A DNA stretch of 64,000 nt from Sphaerimonospora sp050942215 (GCF_050942215.1 NZ_CP192056.1:6412003-6476002), one strand, 5' to 3'; positions 43,309-52,391 are shown, numbered from the stretch's first letter. Notes: a model not told the origin generated them from the letters alone. Program-made: numbers and translations.

Positions 43309-43845
43309 ATGAAGGACGCTCTCGCGATTCACCGTCGGCTCCTCGCCCGCCAGATCCACCATGAGATCGTACGTCTTCCGCGGCCGTTGACATGTGCCGA
43401 CGACCTCCCCGAGATGCTCGGCGTGACTCCTGAGACATGTGTTCGCGTTTCCGTGTTCGAGGTGCCCGCCCGTGGCCGCGTCGATCCGGTGGCCGTGGTC
43501 GGCAGCGTGGCCGCCCGCCTCACGGCACAGGCGGTCGGCGCCGTACTGCACACCCACGGTGTACGGCCCGCCTCGTCGTTCGTGGTGAACTCGGTGACCG
43601 ACTACCCCGATCGGCTGGTCTGCCCGCTGCTGCTCCCCGACGGCCTCACGGTCCTGGTCGACCAGCGGGTGGTCGACCGCCTCGACCCGGACGAGTTCGC
43701 GTACACCCCGACGGGCGAACGCCGTACCGCACTGCGAATCCGGGCACTCCACCTTTTCAACCTCATACCAGGCAAGCGGCTGGACCTGGAAACACCGCGT
43801 CGGCCGGGTCTCACGAGACGGGCCAGTCCTATGCGGACGGCATAG
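43309..43845 (+). CDS. YbaK/aminoacyl-tRNA deacylase-domain protein
   Basis: 178 residues from ATG 43309 with AAGGAG 8 nt upstream. It fits the YbaK/ProX editing-domain pattern: a start of ALAIHRRLLARQIHHEIVRL, a middle SSFVVNSVTDYPDRLVCPLL, and VLVDQRVVDRL. Proteins of this family clear mischarged tRNAs such as Cys-tRNA-Pro. It occupies the place where mycobacteria carry mutT4. Whether it is catalytically active is not shown; sequence is too divergent to name the substrate. Confidence 0.72.
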   Translation: MKDALAIHRRLLARQIHHEIVRLPRPLTCADDLPEMLGVTPETCVRVSVFEVPARGRVDPVAVVGSVAARLTAQAVGAVLHTHGVRPASSFVVNSVTDYPDRLVCPLLLPDGLTVLVDQRVVDRLDPDEFAYTPTGERRTALRIRALHLFNLIPGKRLDLETPRRPGLTRRASPMRTA

Positions 43846-43891
43846 GCCATAGCATTCTGGACGTGCGCCGTTCCTCATCGCCGGCCCGCGC

Positions 43892-46180
43892 ATGATCCGT
43901 AAGGCCGCGCTGCTGACCCTGCTGACCGCCCTGCTCGCTCCCGCCGGCATGGCCGGTTCGGCTGCCGCGGCGAGCCCACGCGCGGCTGCCGCGGCCCCCA
44001 CTGCCCAGGCGGATCCCCTCGTCGTCGAGCAGATCACACCGGAGATCCAGCGGGAGGCCGCCACACCCATCGCGGTCTCCGGCACCGTGACCGGGACGCC
44101 GCAGTCGTCCGTACGGGTCCGGATCCACTACTCCCCGAGCAGGCCCTTCGGGACGCGGGCCGAGCTGGCGAGCTTCCTGGGTGATCGGGGCTATTTCACG
44201 ACGAGCTATCGGACGATGATCCAGGTGACCCGGCTCGACGAGTCGGGGAAGCTGCCCTTCGAGTTCAGCGTCACGCCCCGGGAGCTCGGCATGTTCCGCG
44301 CCGGGGTCTATCCCCTGGCCATCGAGGTCCTCGACGCCATGACCGGCCAGCGGATCGCGATCGACCGGACGGTCCTGCCCTATGTGCCCGCCGACACCGA
44401 GCAGCTCTCCAGGGTCAGGCTCGCCCTCGCCATGCCGATCGTCGACCGGCCGCACCGGGCGGACGACAGCACGTTCATGGACGACGAGCTGCGCGGATCG
44501 ATCTCCTCGGGACGCCTGGCCAACCTGCTCAAGCTGGTCCAGACGACGCACGAGACCGTGACCTGGTTCGTCGATCCCGCCCTGCTGCAGGATGTGAAGA
44601 CGACGTCGGCCGGGCCGTACATGATCAAGACGAGCGACGGCGTCCGGCGCGCGACCGCCGACCCCGCCGCCGGCAAGTGGCTCTCCGACCTGCGCGCCGC
44701 CCTTTCCGGAAAGCCCGTGCTGGCCACGCCGTACGGCGATCCCGACCTGGCGGCGCTGGTGCACAACCGCCTCGACGCCCCCGCGGTCGCGGCGGTGCAG
44801 CGGGGGGCCAGCGCGGCGTCGGAACTGCTCGGCCGGGAGGTGCCGACCTCCACCACCTGGCCCGTCGGCGGACGGATCGACCGCGACACGCTCGACGAAC
44901 TGGCGATGTCCGGGGTGAAGTCGGTCCTGCTGTCCGGCAACGCGTTCCTGCCGGCGCCCCCGGACGACAGCGATGCCACTCAACCCGGCACACCCCGGAC
45001 ACCACCGTCGAATGTCGCCTCGGCCACGACCGACGCCGCACTGCGGGTCGACACCGTGGCCGAGACCCCGGTGACCGCGCTGCTCGCCGACCCCACGCTG
45101 AGCCAGATCCTCGGCGGCGACGTCTCAGCACCCGGTAACGCGCTGCTGGCCCGGCAGCGGTTCATCGGCGAGACCGCCATGATCGCATTCGAGCAGACCG
45201 GTCAGCCGGGGCAGACCGCCGGGCAGCGGACGCTGCCGACCAGGACGATCGTCGCCGCTCCCGATGAGCGGATCTGGAACCCCGATCCCGCGTTCGTCTC
45301 CTCCCTGCTGAAGGCGGCCGCAGACGCGCCCTGGCTGCGGATGACCTCGCTCGACTCGGTGAAGCCGACCCGGGCGGCCCGCTCCGATTTCAGCTATACG
45401 GACCAGGACAGGCAGGCCGAGCTGCGCCGCGCCTATCTGGGCACGGTGCGCAGGCTCGGGCAGGAAGCCGACGCGGTGTCCACGGTCACCGCCAAGCACA
45501 ACCAGCTCTTCCACGAGGCCATCCTGCGGCTGACCTCGGCGGCCTGGCGGAACGACCGCAAGCGGGCGCACGCCTTCGCCAAACAGGTGGAGGGGGCGAT
45601 CAACGACCGGCTGGGCAAGGTGTCGGTGATCGACACTCCCAGAGCCGTGGCGGGCGCCGACGGCCAGGTGCCGGTCAGCGTGGCGAACAACCTCGACAGC
45701 GACATCACCATCAAGATCCGCGTCACCTCCGACGACGAGGCGCGGCTCGCCATCGACTTCCCCGGAGGCGTCTACGAGACCGATGCCATAACGGTGCTGA
45801 GCGACCGCACGCAGCTGGTGAACGTGCCGGTGACCGTGCCGGGGGGTGGCGGCGGCGAGGCGACCATCTCCGTCCAGGTCCTGACGGCGGAGGGCGGCAA
45901 GTACGGCAAGGCCGTGCGGGTGACCGTACGGGCCACCGACTACACCGGCATCGCCCTCGTCGTCGTGGGCGGCGCCCTGGTCATCATGCTTGCCGCGGTC
46001 GTACTGCGCATCCTGCGGCGGCGGTCGCGCCGGACCTTCCCGTTCGATCCCCAGAACGGTGACGTCCCCGCGCCATCGAACGAGACGCCTTCCGATGCCG
46101 CTCCGTCCGATCGGACGGAGCCCGGCCAGGCTCGGGCCGCATCGGTCGAGGTCGAGCGGGGGGACCAACCTCCGGCATAG
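43892..46180 (+). CDS. DUF6049-family secreted/membrane protein
   Basis: 762 residues. Signal peptide (MIRKAALLTLLTALLAPAGMAGSAAAA), a large extracytoplasmic region and one C-terminal membrane span (about 690-712, GIALVVVGGALVIMLAAVVL) with a basic/acidic cytosolic tail. It corresponds to Rv3909-type proteins that always precede murJ in actinobacteria and are thought to act in cell-wall assembly. The function is not known in detail. The murJ start lies 59 bp downstream, consistent with one operon. Confidence 0.87.
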   Translation: MIRKAALLTLLTALLAPAGMAGSAAAASPRAAAAAPTAQADPLVVEQITPEIQREAATPIAVSGTVTGTPQSSVRVRIHYSPSRPFGTRAELASFLGDRGYFTTSYRTMIQVTRLDESGKLPFEFSVTPRELGMFRAGVYPLAIEVLDAMTGQRIAIDRTVLPYVPADTEQLSRVRLALAMPIVDRPHRADDSTFMDDELRGSISSGRLANLLKLVQTTHETVTWFVDPALLQDVKTTSAGPYMIKTSDGVRRATADPAAGKWLSDLRAALSGKPVLATPYGDPDLAALVHNRLDAPAVAAVQRGASAASELLGREVPTSTTWPVGGRIDRDTLDELAMSGVKSVLLSGNAFLPAPPDDSDATQPGTPRTPPSNVASATTDAALRVDTVAETPVTALLADPTLSQILGGDVSAPGNALLARQRFIGETAMIAFEQTGQPGQTAGQRTLPTRTIVAAPDERIWNPDPAFVSSLLKAAADAPWLRMTSLDSVKPTRAARSDFSYTDQDRQAELRRAYLGTVRRLGQEADAVSTVTAKHNQLFHEAILRLTSAAWRNDRKRAHAFAKQVEGAINDRLGKVSVIDTPRAVAGADGQVPVSVANNLDSDITIKIRVTSDDEARLAIDFPGGVYETDAITVLSDRTQLVNVPVTVPGGGGGEATISVQVLTAEGGKYGKAVRVTVRATDYTGIALVVVGGALVIMLAAVVLRILRRRSRRTFPFDPQNGDVPAPSNETPSDAAPSDRTEPGQARAASVEVERGDQPPA

Positions 46181-46239
46181 TTTGGTGGTCGCCGAGGGCT
46201 GCTCGGTGGCTGCTGTCCGTGGCGAGCTGAAGGAATGAC

Positions 46240-47838
46240 ATGAGCAGGATGCTCCGAGCCGGCGCGATCATGGCCGCGGGCACAATGGTCTCGCGGCTCA
46301 CCGGCTTCCTGCGTACGGCGCTGCTCGCGGCGGCCATCGGCACCTTCGCGCTCGGCGACGCGTACAACGCGGCCTACCAGATCCCGTACATCCTGTTCGA
46401 CCTGCTGCTGCAGGGCGTGCTGAGCAGCGTGGTCGTCCCGCTGATCGTCCGGGCGCAGAAGAACGACCCCGACGGGGGACAGGCCTTCGAGCAGCGGCTG
46501 ATGACGCTGGCGGTGGTCGTGCTGGCCGGGGTCGCCCTGATCGGCGTGCTGATCGCGCATCCGATCATGGAGCTGTACGTCGCGTCGAACTGGTCGGCGC
46601 ACAAGGTCGACGTGGCCGCCACGCTGGCGCGGTTCCTCCTGCCGCAGATCGCGCTCTTCGGCATCGGGGCCATGGCCGGGGCGATCCTGAACACCCGCGA
46701 CAGGTTCGGCGCCCCGATGTGGGCGCCGGTGCTCAACAACATCGTGGTGATCGGCGTGCTGATCGCCTATCTGAAGATCGGCACGGACGACATCGAGAAG
46801 GTGACGGACGGCGAGCTCGCGCTGCTGGGTCTCGGCACCACGGCCGGCATCGTGGCCCAGACGATCGTGCTCGTCATCGCGCTGCACCGGGTGGGCTTCC
46901 GGTTCAGGCCGCGGTTCGGCCTGCGCGACAGCGGCCTCGGCCAGGCGGCCAGGACGGCCGTCTGGACGTTCGTCTTCGTCGGCGTGAACCAGCTCGGCTT
47001 CTGGGTGACGACCAAGCTCGCCACCGGCGCCGGCGACCAGGCGGAGGGGGCGGGCAACAGCGCGTACGCCTACGCGTTCCAGCTCTTCCAGCTGCCGTAC
47101 GGAATCATCGCGGTTTCGGTGATCACGGCGATGCTACCGAGGATGAGCAGGTTCGTCGCCGATGGGGACATGGACTCGGCCCGGGGAGAGTTCTCCTCCG
47201 GTGTGCGGCTGGTGTCGTCCGTGATCGTCCCGTCGAGCCTGCTGCTGCTGGTGCTCGGCCCCGCGGTGACCACGCTGATCTTCTCCTGGGGGCGCATGAC
47301 CACCGGGGACGCCCGATACATCGGTTATGTTCTGATGGTCTTCGGGCTCGCGCTGGTGCCGTTCTCGATTTTCCAGCTCCTGCTGCGGGTCTTCTACAGC
47401 TTCGGCGACACCCGCACCCCGGCCGCCATCGCCGGGATAAATGTCACGATAAATGCAACCTTAAGCCTGATCGTGTATTTCACCCTGCCCGCGCGGTACA
47501 TCGTCATCGGGATGGCGTTCTCCTTCATGGTCACGTACGTGATCGGGAGCGGGGTCGCCTGGACACTGGCGAGCCGGAGGGTCGGCGGACTGGGCGGCCG
47601 GGAGGTGGCCGCCGGTCTGTCGCGGATGTTCGCGGCGGCGATCCCGGCAGCGGCAGCCGCCCTGGCCGTACTCTGGGTGATCAGGGAGCTGGCCGGGATC
47701 GACACGGTCAGCTCGGCGGTCGTGCTCGCCGTCGGCGGCGGGGCGGGGCTGCTGCTCTACCTGCTGGCCGCGCACCGGCTGCGGGTGCCCGAGGTCGGTT
47801 CCATCATTGGACTTGTGACGAGCCGGGTAGGACGCTAG
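46240..47838 (+). CDS. murJ: Lipid II flippase MurJ
   Basis: 532 residues with 14 or so hydrophobic spans of the MOP/MVF family; it flips lipid-linked peptidoglycan precursor. Family features: GTMVSRLTGFLRTALLAAAIG at the N-terminus, DAYNAAYQIPYILFDLLLQG, and FYSFGDTRTPAAIAGINV. Unlike M. tuberculosis MviN, it ends after the membrane domain and the pseudokinase is a separate downstream gene. Around 47440-47475 there is a patch of rare codons including ATA twice and TTA at codon 408, out of line with the rest. Confidence 0.96.
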   Translation: MSRMLRAGAIMAAGTMVSRLTGFLRTALLAAAIGTFALGDAYNAAYQIPYILFDLLLQGVLSSVVVPLIVRAQKNDPDGGQAFEQRLMTLAVVVLAGVALIGVLIAHPIMELYVASNWSAHKVDVAATLARFLLPQIALFGIGAMAGAILNTRDRFGAPMWAPVLNNIVVIGVLIAYLKIGTDDIEKVTDGELALLGLGTTAGIVAQTIVLVIALHRVGFRFRPRFGLRDSGLGQAARTAVWTFVFVGVNQLGFWVTTKLATGAGDQAEGAGNSAYAYAFQLFQLPYGIIAVSVITAMLPRMSRFVADGDMDSARGEFSSGVRLVSSVIVPSSLLLLVLGPAVTTLIFSWGRMTTGDARYIGYVLMVFGLALVPFSIFQLLLRVFYSFGDTRTPAAIAGINVTINATLSLIVYFTLPARYIVIGMAFSFMVTYVIGSGVAWTLASRRVGGLGGREVAAGLSRMFAAAIPAAAAALAVLWVIRELAGIDTVSSAVVLAVGGGAGLLLYLLAAHRLRVPEVGSIIGLVTSRVGR

Positions 47839-48049
47839 GAGTCCTCAAACGTGATCGGCAGATCGAAGACGCCCCGGACGTCCGATTCGTTCGGTGTCTC
47901 CGATCGGGAAGGCGGGCAGGACCGGCACCCTACTAGCATGGACTGCCTAGGAATCAACCTACGGGCGGCGAGCGGAAGCGGGAAGGCGTGGGCGAAACCA
48001 CCCGGCATCGGCTGATGCATGCCGATCGGCCACGGATCAAGGCGGCCGC

Positions 48050-49591
48050 ATGAGCATGTCCACAGTCGAACCAGGCACGCTGCTGGCTGACCGGTTCCGT
48101 CTGGAGGACCGGGTCAGCGAGTCAGGCGGCGCGACCATCTGGAAGGCCATCGACGAGATCCTTGCCAGGCCGGTCGCCGTGCACACGTTCTCGCCGGAGT
48201 TCACCCGTGTCACCGAGGTCGTGACAGCGGCACGCATGGCGAGCCGTCTCACCGACCCCAGGCTCACCCAGGTCTTCGACGCGGCGGACGAGGACGGCAC
48301 CGCCTATGTGGTGAGCGAGTGGGTCAGCGGGGAGTCGCTGCTCGACCTGCTCTCCAACGGGTCCGTAGAACCCGAGCGCGGAGCCGCCCTCGTGGCCGAG
48401 GCCGCCGAGGCGCTGGCCCACGCCCACGAGGCGGGGCTCACCCACCTGCATCTCACTCCCGACCGTCTCATGTGGACCACGAGCGGCACGGTCAAACTGC
48501 TCGGCCTCGCCGTGGACGCCGCGATCCTCGAAACGGACATGGGCGAGGACGCGGCACGCGAGGACGCGGTGGGCCTGGGCCGGCTGCTGTACGCCGCGGT
48601 GACCGGTCACTGGCCGGGTGCGGAAGACTGCGGCCTGCCCGCGGCCCCGACCGACGACGGCAGGATCTGCACGCCCCGGCAGGTCACGGCGGGGGTGCCC
48701 GGCTATCTCGACGCCATCACCTGCCGGGCGCTGCTGCAGGAGGCCAAGCGGGGACAGCCCCCGCTCTCGACTCCCGCCGAGGTGGCCGAGGCCCTCGCCG
48801 ACGTGCCGCGACCGGCCCCCCCACCCGTCACCACGGCCCCGCCGGCGCTGAACCGGCGTACAGAGGCGCATGACGGGATGTCCGCCTCCCCGGCCCGGCA
48901 CCAGCCGATGGGGCCGACGCCCTCCTGGAACGCGGCTCCGGCCTGGAACGGCGCGCCCGCCTGGAACGGTGGGCAGCAGCAGACGACCGGCACCGCGAGC
49001 AAGATCCTGCTCACCGTCATCATCCTGCTGGTCATGGCGGCAGTCGGCGTCGGCGCGTGGACCGTGGGCAAGAATCTCGGCAACACGCCGCAGACCACCC
49101 ACTCGGCCGAGCCGTCCCAGTCGGCCGCCACGCACAAGCCGGTGGCCGTCGAACCGGTGAGCGCGGCCGGGTTCGACCCGCTGGGCGACGACAAGATCGA
49201 GAACCCCGATTTCGCCCCGCTCGCCATCGACGGCAAGTCCTCCACCGAGTGGCACACGACGAGCTACAACAGCGCCGACCTCGGCCGGCTCAAGGAGGGG
49301 GTCGGCCTGATCCTCGACATGGGCAAGCCGATCCCGATCTCCAACGTGGCGGTCTCCCTGGGCGGCTCTCCCGGCGCGAGCGTCCAGTTGAAGGTGGGCG
49401 ACGCCGCCGATCTCGCGTCGCTGCAGACGGTCGCCAAGGCGGAGGACACCTCCGGCACCGTGACGCTCACCCCGGAAAAGGCGACGACCGGTCAGTTCGT
49501 TTTGATCTGGTTTACCCGTCTTCCGCCCTATGAGGGCAAGTATCGTGGCACCATCTACGAGGTAACGGTTCATTCCCCAGGATCGGCATAG
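48050..49591 (+). CDS. Membrane pseudokinase with extracellular sugar-binding-like domain
   Basis: 513 residues. The kinase-like fold (about 14-250) lacks all catalytic residues: VAVK is VAVHTF (His45), HRDLKP is HLHLTP (132-137) and DFG is LGL (151-153). A Pro-rich linker with Trp-Asn repeats, one membrane span (318-340) and a discoidin/F5-8-like extracellular domain (375-513) follow. This equals the C-terminal half of mycobacterial MviN, whose pseudokinase binds FhaA after phosphorylation. Here it is a free-standing gene 211 bp after murJ. Confidence 0.88.
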   Translation: MSMSTVEPGTLLADRFRLEDRVSESGGATIWKAIDEILARPVAVHTFSPEFTRVTEVVTAARMASRLTDPRLTQVFDAADEDGTAYVVSEWVSGESLLDLLSNGSVEPERGAALVAEAAEALAHAHEAGLTHLHLTPDRLMWTTSGTVKLLGLAVDAAILETDMGEDAAREDAVGLGRLLYAAVTGHWPGAEDCGLPAAPTDDGRICTPRQVTAGVPGYLDAITCRALLQEAKRGQPPLSTPAEVAEALADVPRPAPPPVTTAPPALNRRTEAHDGMSASPARHQPMGPTPSWNAAPAWNGAPAWNGGQQQTTGTASKILLTVIILLVMAAVGVGAWTVGKNLGNTPQTTHSAEPSQSAATHKPVAVEPVSAAGFDPLGDDKIENPDFAPLAIDGKSSTEWHTTSYNSADLGRLKEGVGLILDMGKPIPISNVAVSLGGSPGASVQLKVGDAADLASLQTVAKAEDTSGTVTLTPEKATTGQFVLIWFTRLPPYEGKYRGTIYEVTVHSPGSA

Positions 49592-49600
49592 CAGGGCGTT

Positions 49601-50245
49601 GTGAATTCCCCACCGGAAAATCCCCCAACGGCTGAGCGCGTCATCCGACCGGCGCTGTCGGACGCCGATCTGCTGTCCCGCCACGTCGGCGGGGACCCGC
49701 ACGCGTTCAGTGAGATCGTCAAGCGCCACCGCGACCGCATGTGGGCGGTCGCCCTGCGGACGCTCGGCGACCCCGACGAAGCGGCCGACGCCGTACAGGA
49801 CGCCTTCGTCTCCGCGTACCGCAAGGCGGAGAGCTTCCGCGGCGAGGCCGCTGTCACCACCTGGCTGCATCGGATCGTGGTCAACGCATGCCTCGACCGG
49901 ATGCGCCGCAAGACGATTCGGCCGGTCGCCGACGACGAACTGATCGAGGCGGCCGAGCGGGACGCCCAGCTGACCGACCAGGCCGGCGAGCGCGACGTGT
50001 CTCTCGAGGTCACCGCGGCGCTCAAACAGCTGCCCGCCGACCAGCGGGCGGCCCTGGTGCTCGTGGACATGATGGGCTACTCGGTGGACGACGCCGCCGC
50101 TGTGCTCGGCGTACCCGCCGGGACCGTGAAGAGCCGCTGCGCGCGCGGCCGGGCGAAACTTGTCCCGGTTCTTGCGCATCTGCGGAACCGATCTGACTTG
50201 TCCCGCGTCTCATCCGGGAAGGGAGCAGAACTTCGTGACGGGTGA
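49601..50245 (+). CDS. sigM: RNA polymerase sigma factor SigM (ECF)
   Basis: 214 residues. Region 2 (FSEIVKRHRDRMWAVALRTLGDPDEAADAVQDAFVSAYRKA) and region 4 (LKQLPADQRAALVLVDMMGYSVDDAAAVLGVPAGTVKSRCARGRAKL) are clear. Lies 9 bp after the pseudokinase and overlaps the anti-sigma gene by 11 bp. By position it is the SigM of actinobacteria, a regulator of envelope and late-growth functions. The basic C-terminal tail is short. Confidence 0.94.
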   Translation: MNSPPENPPTAERVIRPALSDADLLSRHVGGDPHAFSEIVKRHRDRMWAVALRTLGDPDEAADAVQDAFVSAYRKAESFRGEAAVTTWLHRIVVNACLDRMRRKTIRPVADDELIEAAERDAQLTDQAGERDVSLEVTAALKQLPADQRAALVLVDMMGYSVDDAAAVLGVPAGTVKSRCARGRAKLVPVLAHLRNRSDLSRVSSGKGAELRDG

Positions 50246-51212
50246 CACGCACTACGACCTGGAGGTTCTCGCCGAACTGGCGGAGGGCCTCCTAGACGAC
50301 GCCACGGCCCGGCGGGTCCGCGAGCATCTCGCGGTCTGCGACCCCTGTGGGGAAAGCCTGGCCGACCTGGCGTCGGTTCGCGAACTCCTGGCGACGGTTC
50401 CGATGCCGGCGATGCCGCTGGGCGTCGCCATGCGCATCGACCGGGCGCTTGCCGCCGAAACACCGGACTGGGACCGCCTCATGGCGGACGCGCCTTGGGA
50501 GACGGCGCCCCCGGCCCCAATGGCTCCGACCCGGCCGGAGCCGGTGCCGGCGCCCGTCTCCATCAGCCCGCTCCATGCCGACGCACTCCGGGCCGACGCA
50601 CTCCGGGCCGACGCACTCCGGGCCGACGCACTCCGGGCCGACCCCGTTCCGGCGGAATCGACGGAGCCCACGCCCGTCCCGTTGGGCGTGGTCGCCGAGG
50701 ACGGGACGATCGTGCCGGCCAGGCGAGCGAAGGCCTCACGGCGTCGCCTGTGGGCGTTGCCCGTCTCGGTCGCCGCGGCCACCGCCGTCGTGGCCGGCGC
50801 CGCCGCGCTGGTGAACGGCATGCTCACCGCGGGCGACGCACCGGCGCGGAACACGGTGGCGCAGGAATCGGTCAGCACTGAGCCGACCAAGGCCCACCAG
50901 GCCCACGCCGTCTACTCGGTCTACGCGAGCGGCTACAACTACACGAGCCAGGAGTTGCGGGGCCCGCTGCTCGGCTACTTCGGCGTGGGGCCGGGCGCGG
51001 GAGGCGGCGACGACGGGCTCGACTCGTGCGTCAAGCGGTTCTCCAACCAGCTCGACCGTACGCCCATCGGCGTCGACAAGGCGTTCTTCAACGGCAACGA
51101 GGCCACGATCATGGCCTTCTGGGAGGACAAGAACATCAACGCGGTCCGGGTGGTCGTCGTGGACGACAACTGCAGGAAACTCCGCCCGGAGAGCCTCGCC
51201 ACCTGGCGCTGA
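50235..51212 (+). CDS. Membrane anti-sigma factor for SigM
   Basis: 325 residues from GTG 50235. Zinc-binding anti-sigma motif His31-x3-Cys35-x2-Cys38 (HLAVCDPC) within an N-terminal ZAS-type helical domain. A Pro-rich linker follows with a five-residue repeat (ADALR) encoded by a perfect 15-bp tandem repeat. Then one membrane span (LPVSVAAATAVVAGAAALV) and an extracytoplasmic sensor region. It corresponds to RsmA of mycobacteria. The Zn-Cys site suggests redox sensing, in keeping with trxBA next door; that is inference. Confidence 0.88.
   Translation: MTGDTHYDLEVLAELAEGLLDDATARRVREHLAVCDPCGESLADLASVRELLATVPMPAMPLGVAMRIDRALAAETPDWDRLMADAPWETAPPAPMAPTRPEPVPAPVSISPLHADALRADALRADALRADALRADPVPAESTEPTPVPLGVVAEDGTIVPARRAKASRRRLWALPVSVAAATAVVAGAAALVNGMLTAGDAPARNTVAQESVSTEPTKAHQAHAVYSVYASGYNYTSQELRGPLLGYFGVGPGAGGGDDGLDSCVKRFSNQLDRTPIGVDKAFFNGNEATIMAFWEDKNINAVRVVVVDDNCRKLRPESLATWR
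50577..50642 (+). repeat. 15-bp tandem repeat in the anti-sigma gene
   Basis: GCCGACGCACTCCGG is repeated perfectly four times plus 6 bp, in frame, giving ADALR units in the linker. The identity at silent positions points to recent slippage. Confidence 0.95.
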
Positions 51213-51225
51213 CCCCACCCCCTAA

Positions 51226-51300
51226 TTGATCTTGAAGTGACTCGCGGACATATCCGTTGACCAGCGGAGCCGCCTGTGGTGATCTCGCACTCGCGAGTCC
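51226..51300 (+). repeat. 53-bp repeat array 4 (two degenerate units)
   Basis: TTGATCTTGAAG at 51226 and GTGATCTCGCAC at 51279 are again 53 bp apart, with GACCAG at the usual offset. Unlike arrays 1-3 this one lies between genes on the same strand. Confidence 0.7.
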
Positions 51301-51330
51301 ACGCGCCGGCCGTGCCGTACGGAACGTCCC

Positions 51331-51368
51331 GGTGAAGTCCGCCGCACGTCGCGGCGGGCTTCACCGTT
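51331..51368 (+). terminator. Terminator after sigM-anti-sigma
   Basis: GGTGAAGTCCGCCGC, loop ACGTC, GCGGCGGGCTTCACC, then GTTT: a 15-bp stem with one T-G wobble. It separates the murJ-sigM operon from trxBA. Confidence 0.9.
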
Positions 51369-51390
51369 TCCGGCGATCGACTGTGAGGCG

Positions 51391-51416
51391 GGAATCGGCT
51401 GGCTCTAGGATCGGTT
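51391..51416 (+). promoter_or_regulatory. SigR-type promoter of trxBA
   Basis: GGAAT (51391-51395), exactly 18 bp, GTT (51414-51416) matches the consensus of the Streptomyces SigR/mycobacterial SigH thiol-stress promoters. In Streptomyces trxBA is a known SigR target. A vegetative-like TAGGAT at 51406-51411 overlaps it. Confidence 0.82.
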
Positions 51417-51461
51417 GACGCGAGTGCAACCACAGTGCAGGATCCCGGGAAGGCGAGTCCG

Positions 51462-52391
51462 TTGAGCGACGTCCGTAATGTGATCATCATCGGGTCGGGT
51501 CCGGCCGGTTACACGGCCGCCGTCTACGCGGCTCGTGCCGATCTCAAGCCGCTCGTGTTCGAGGGTTCCGTCACCGCGGGTGGCGCCCTGATGAACACCA
51601 CAGACGTGGAGAACTTCCCGGGCTTCCCCGACGGGATCATGGGGCCCGACCTGATGGACAACTTCCGCAAGCAGGCGGAGCGGTTCGGGGCCGAGCTGGT
51701 GCCCGACGACGTGATCGAGGTCGACCTCACGGCCGATCCCAAGGTGGTGAAGACCTACACCGACACCTTCCACGCGAAGACCGTGATCCTGGCCACCGGG
51801 TCGGGCTACCGCGAGCTCGGCCTGACCAACGAGAAGCGCCTGTCCGGACGCGGCGTCTCCTGGTGCGCCACCTGTGACGGCTTCTTCTTCCGCGACCAGG
51901 ACATCGTGGTCGTCGGCGGTGGCGACACCGCGATGGAGGAGGCGACCTTCCTCACCCGCTTCGCCCGGTCGGTGACCATCATCCACCGGCGCGACACGCT
52001 GCGCGCCAGCAAGATCATGCAGGACCGCGCGTTCGCCGACGAGAAGATCCGCTTCCTCTGGGACAGCGAGGTCGTCGACGTCCTGGGCGAGGACCGGGTC
52101 TCCGGAGTCCGCGTGAAGAACCTGAAGACCGGCGAGGAGACCGAGCTGGCCGTGGCGGGTATCTTCATCGCCATCGGCCACGATCCGCGTACGGAGCTCG
52201 TCAAGGGCCAGGTCTCGCTCGACGACCAGGGGTACATCGCCGTGGACTCGCCCAGCACCCGGACCGACATCGACGGAGTGTTCGCGGCCGGCGACGTGGT
52301 GGACCACACCTACCGGCAGGCGATCACCGCCGCCGGGACGGGCTGCGCCGCCGCCCTCGACGCCGAGCGCTGGCTCGCCGCGCGGAGCTGA
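51462..52391 (+). CDS. trxB: Thioredoxin reductase
   Basis: 309 residues from TTG 51462, which follows GGGAAGG and gives the family opening SDVRNVIIIGSGPAGYTAAVYAAR; an in-frame GTG at 51435 is an alternative. FAD-binding GSGPAG, redox centre CATC in WCATCDGFFF, NADPH-binding VVGGGDTAMEE, and the closing FAD motif GVFAAGDVVD are intact. Reduces thioredoxin encoded 95 bp downstream. Behind a SigR-type promoter. Confidence 0.97.
   Translation: MSDVRNVIIIGSGPAGYTAAVYAARADLKPLVFEGSVTAGGALMNTTDVENFPGFPDGIMGPDLMDNFRKQAERFGAELVPDDVIEVDLTADPKVVKTYTDTFHAKTVILATGSGYRELGLTNEKRLSGRGVSWCATCDGFFFRDQDIVVVGGGDTAMEEATFLTRFARSVTIIHRRDTLRASKIMQDRAFADEKIRFLWDSEVVDVLGEDRVSGVRVKNLKTGEETELAVAGIFIAIGHDPRTELVKGQVSLDDQGYIAVDSPSTRTDIDGVFAAGDVVDHTYRQAITAAGTGCAAALDAERWLAARS

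Noticed and set aside
48122..50179. 685-codon open frame on the minus strand
   Set aside because: Antisense of the pseudokinase and sigM genes; low-complexity composition.
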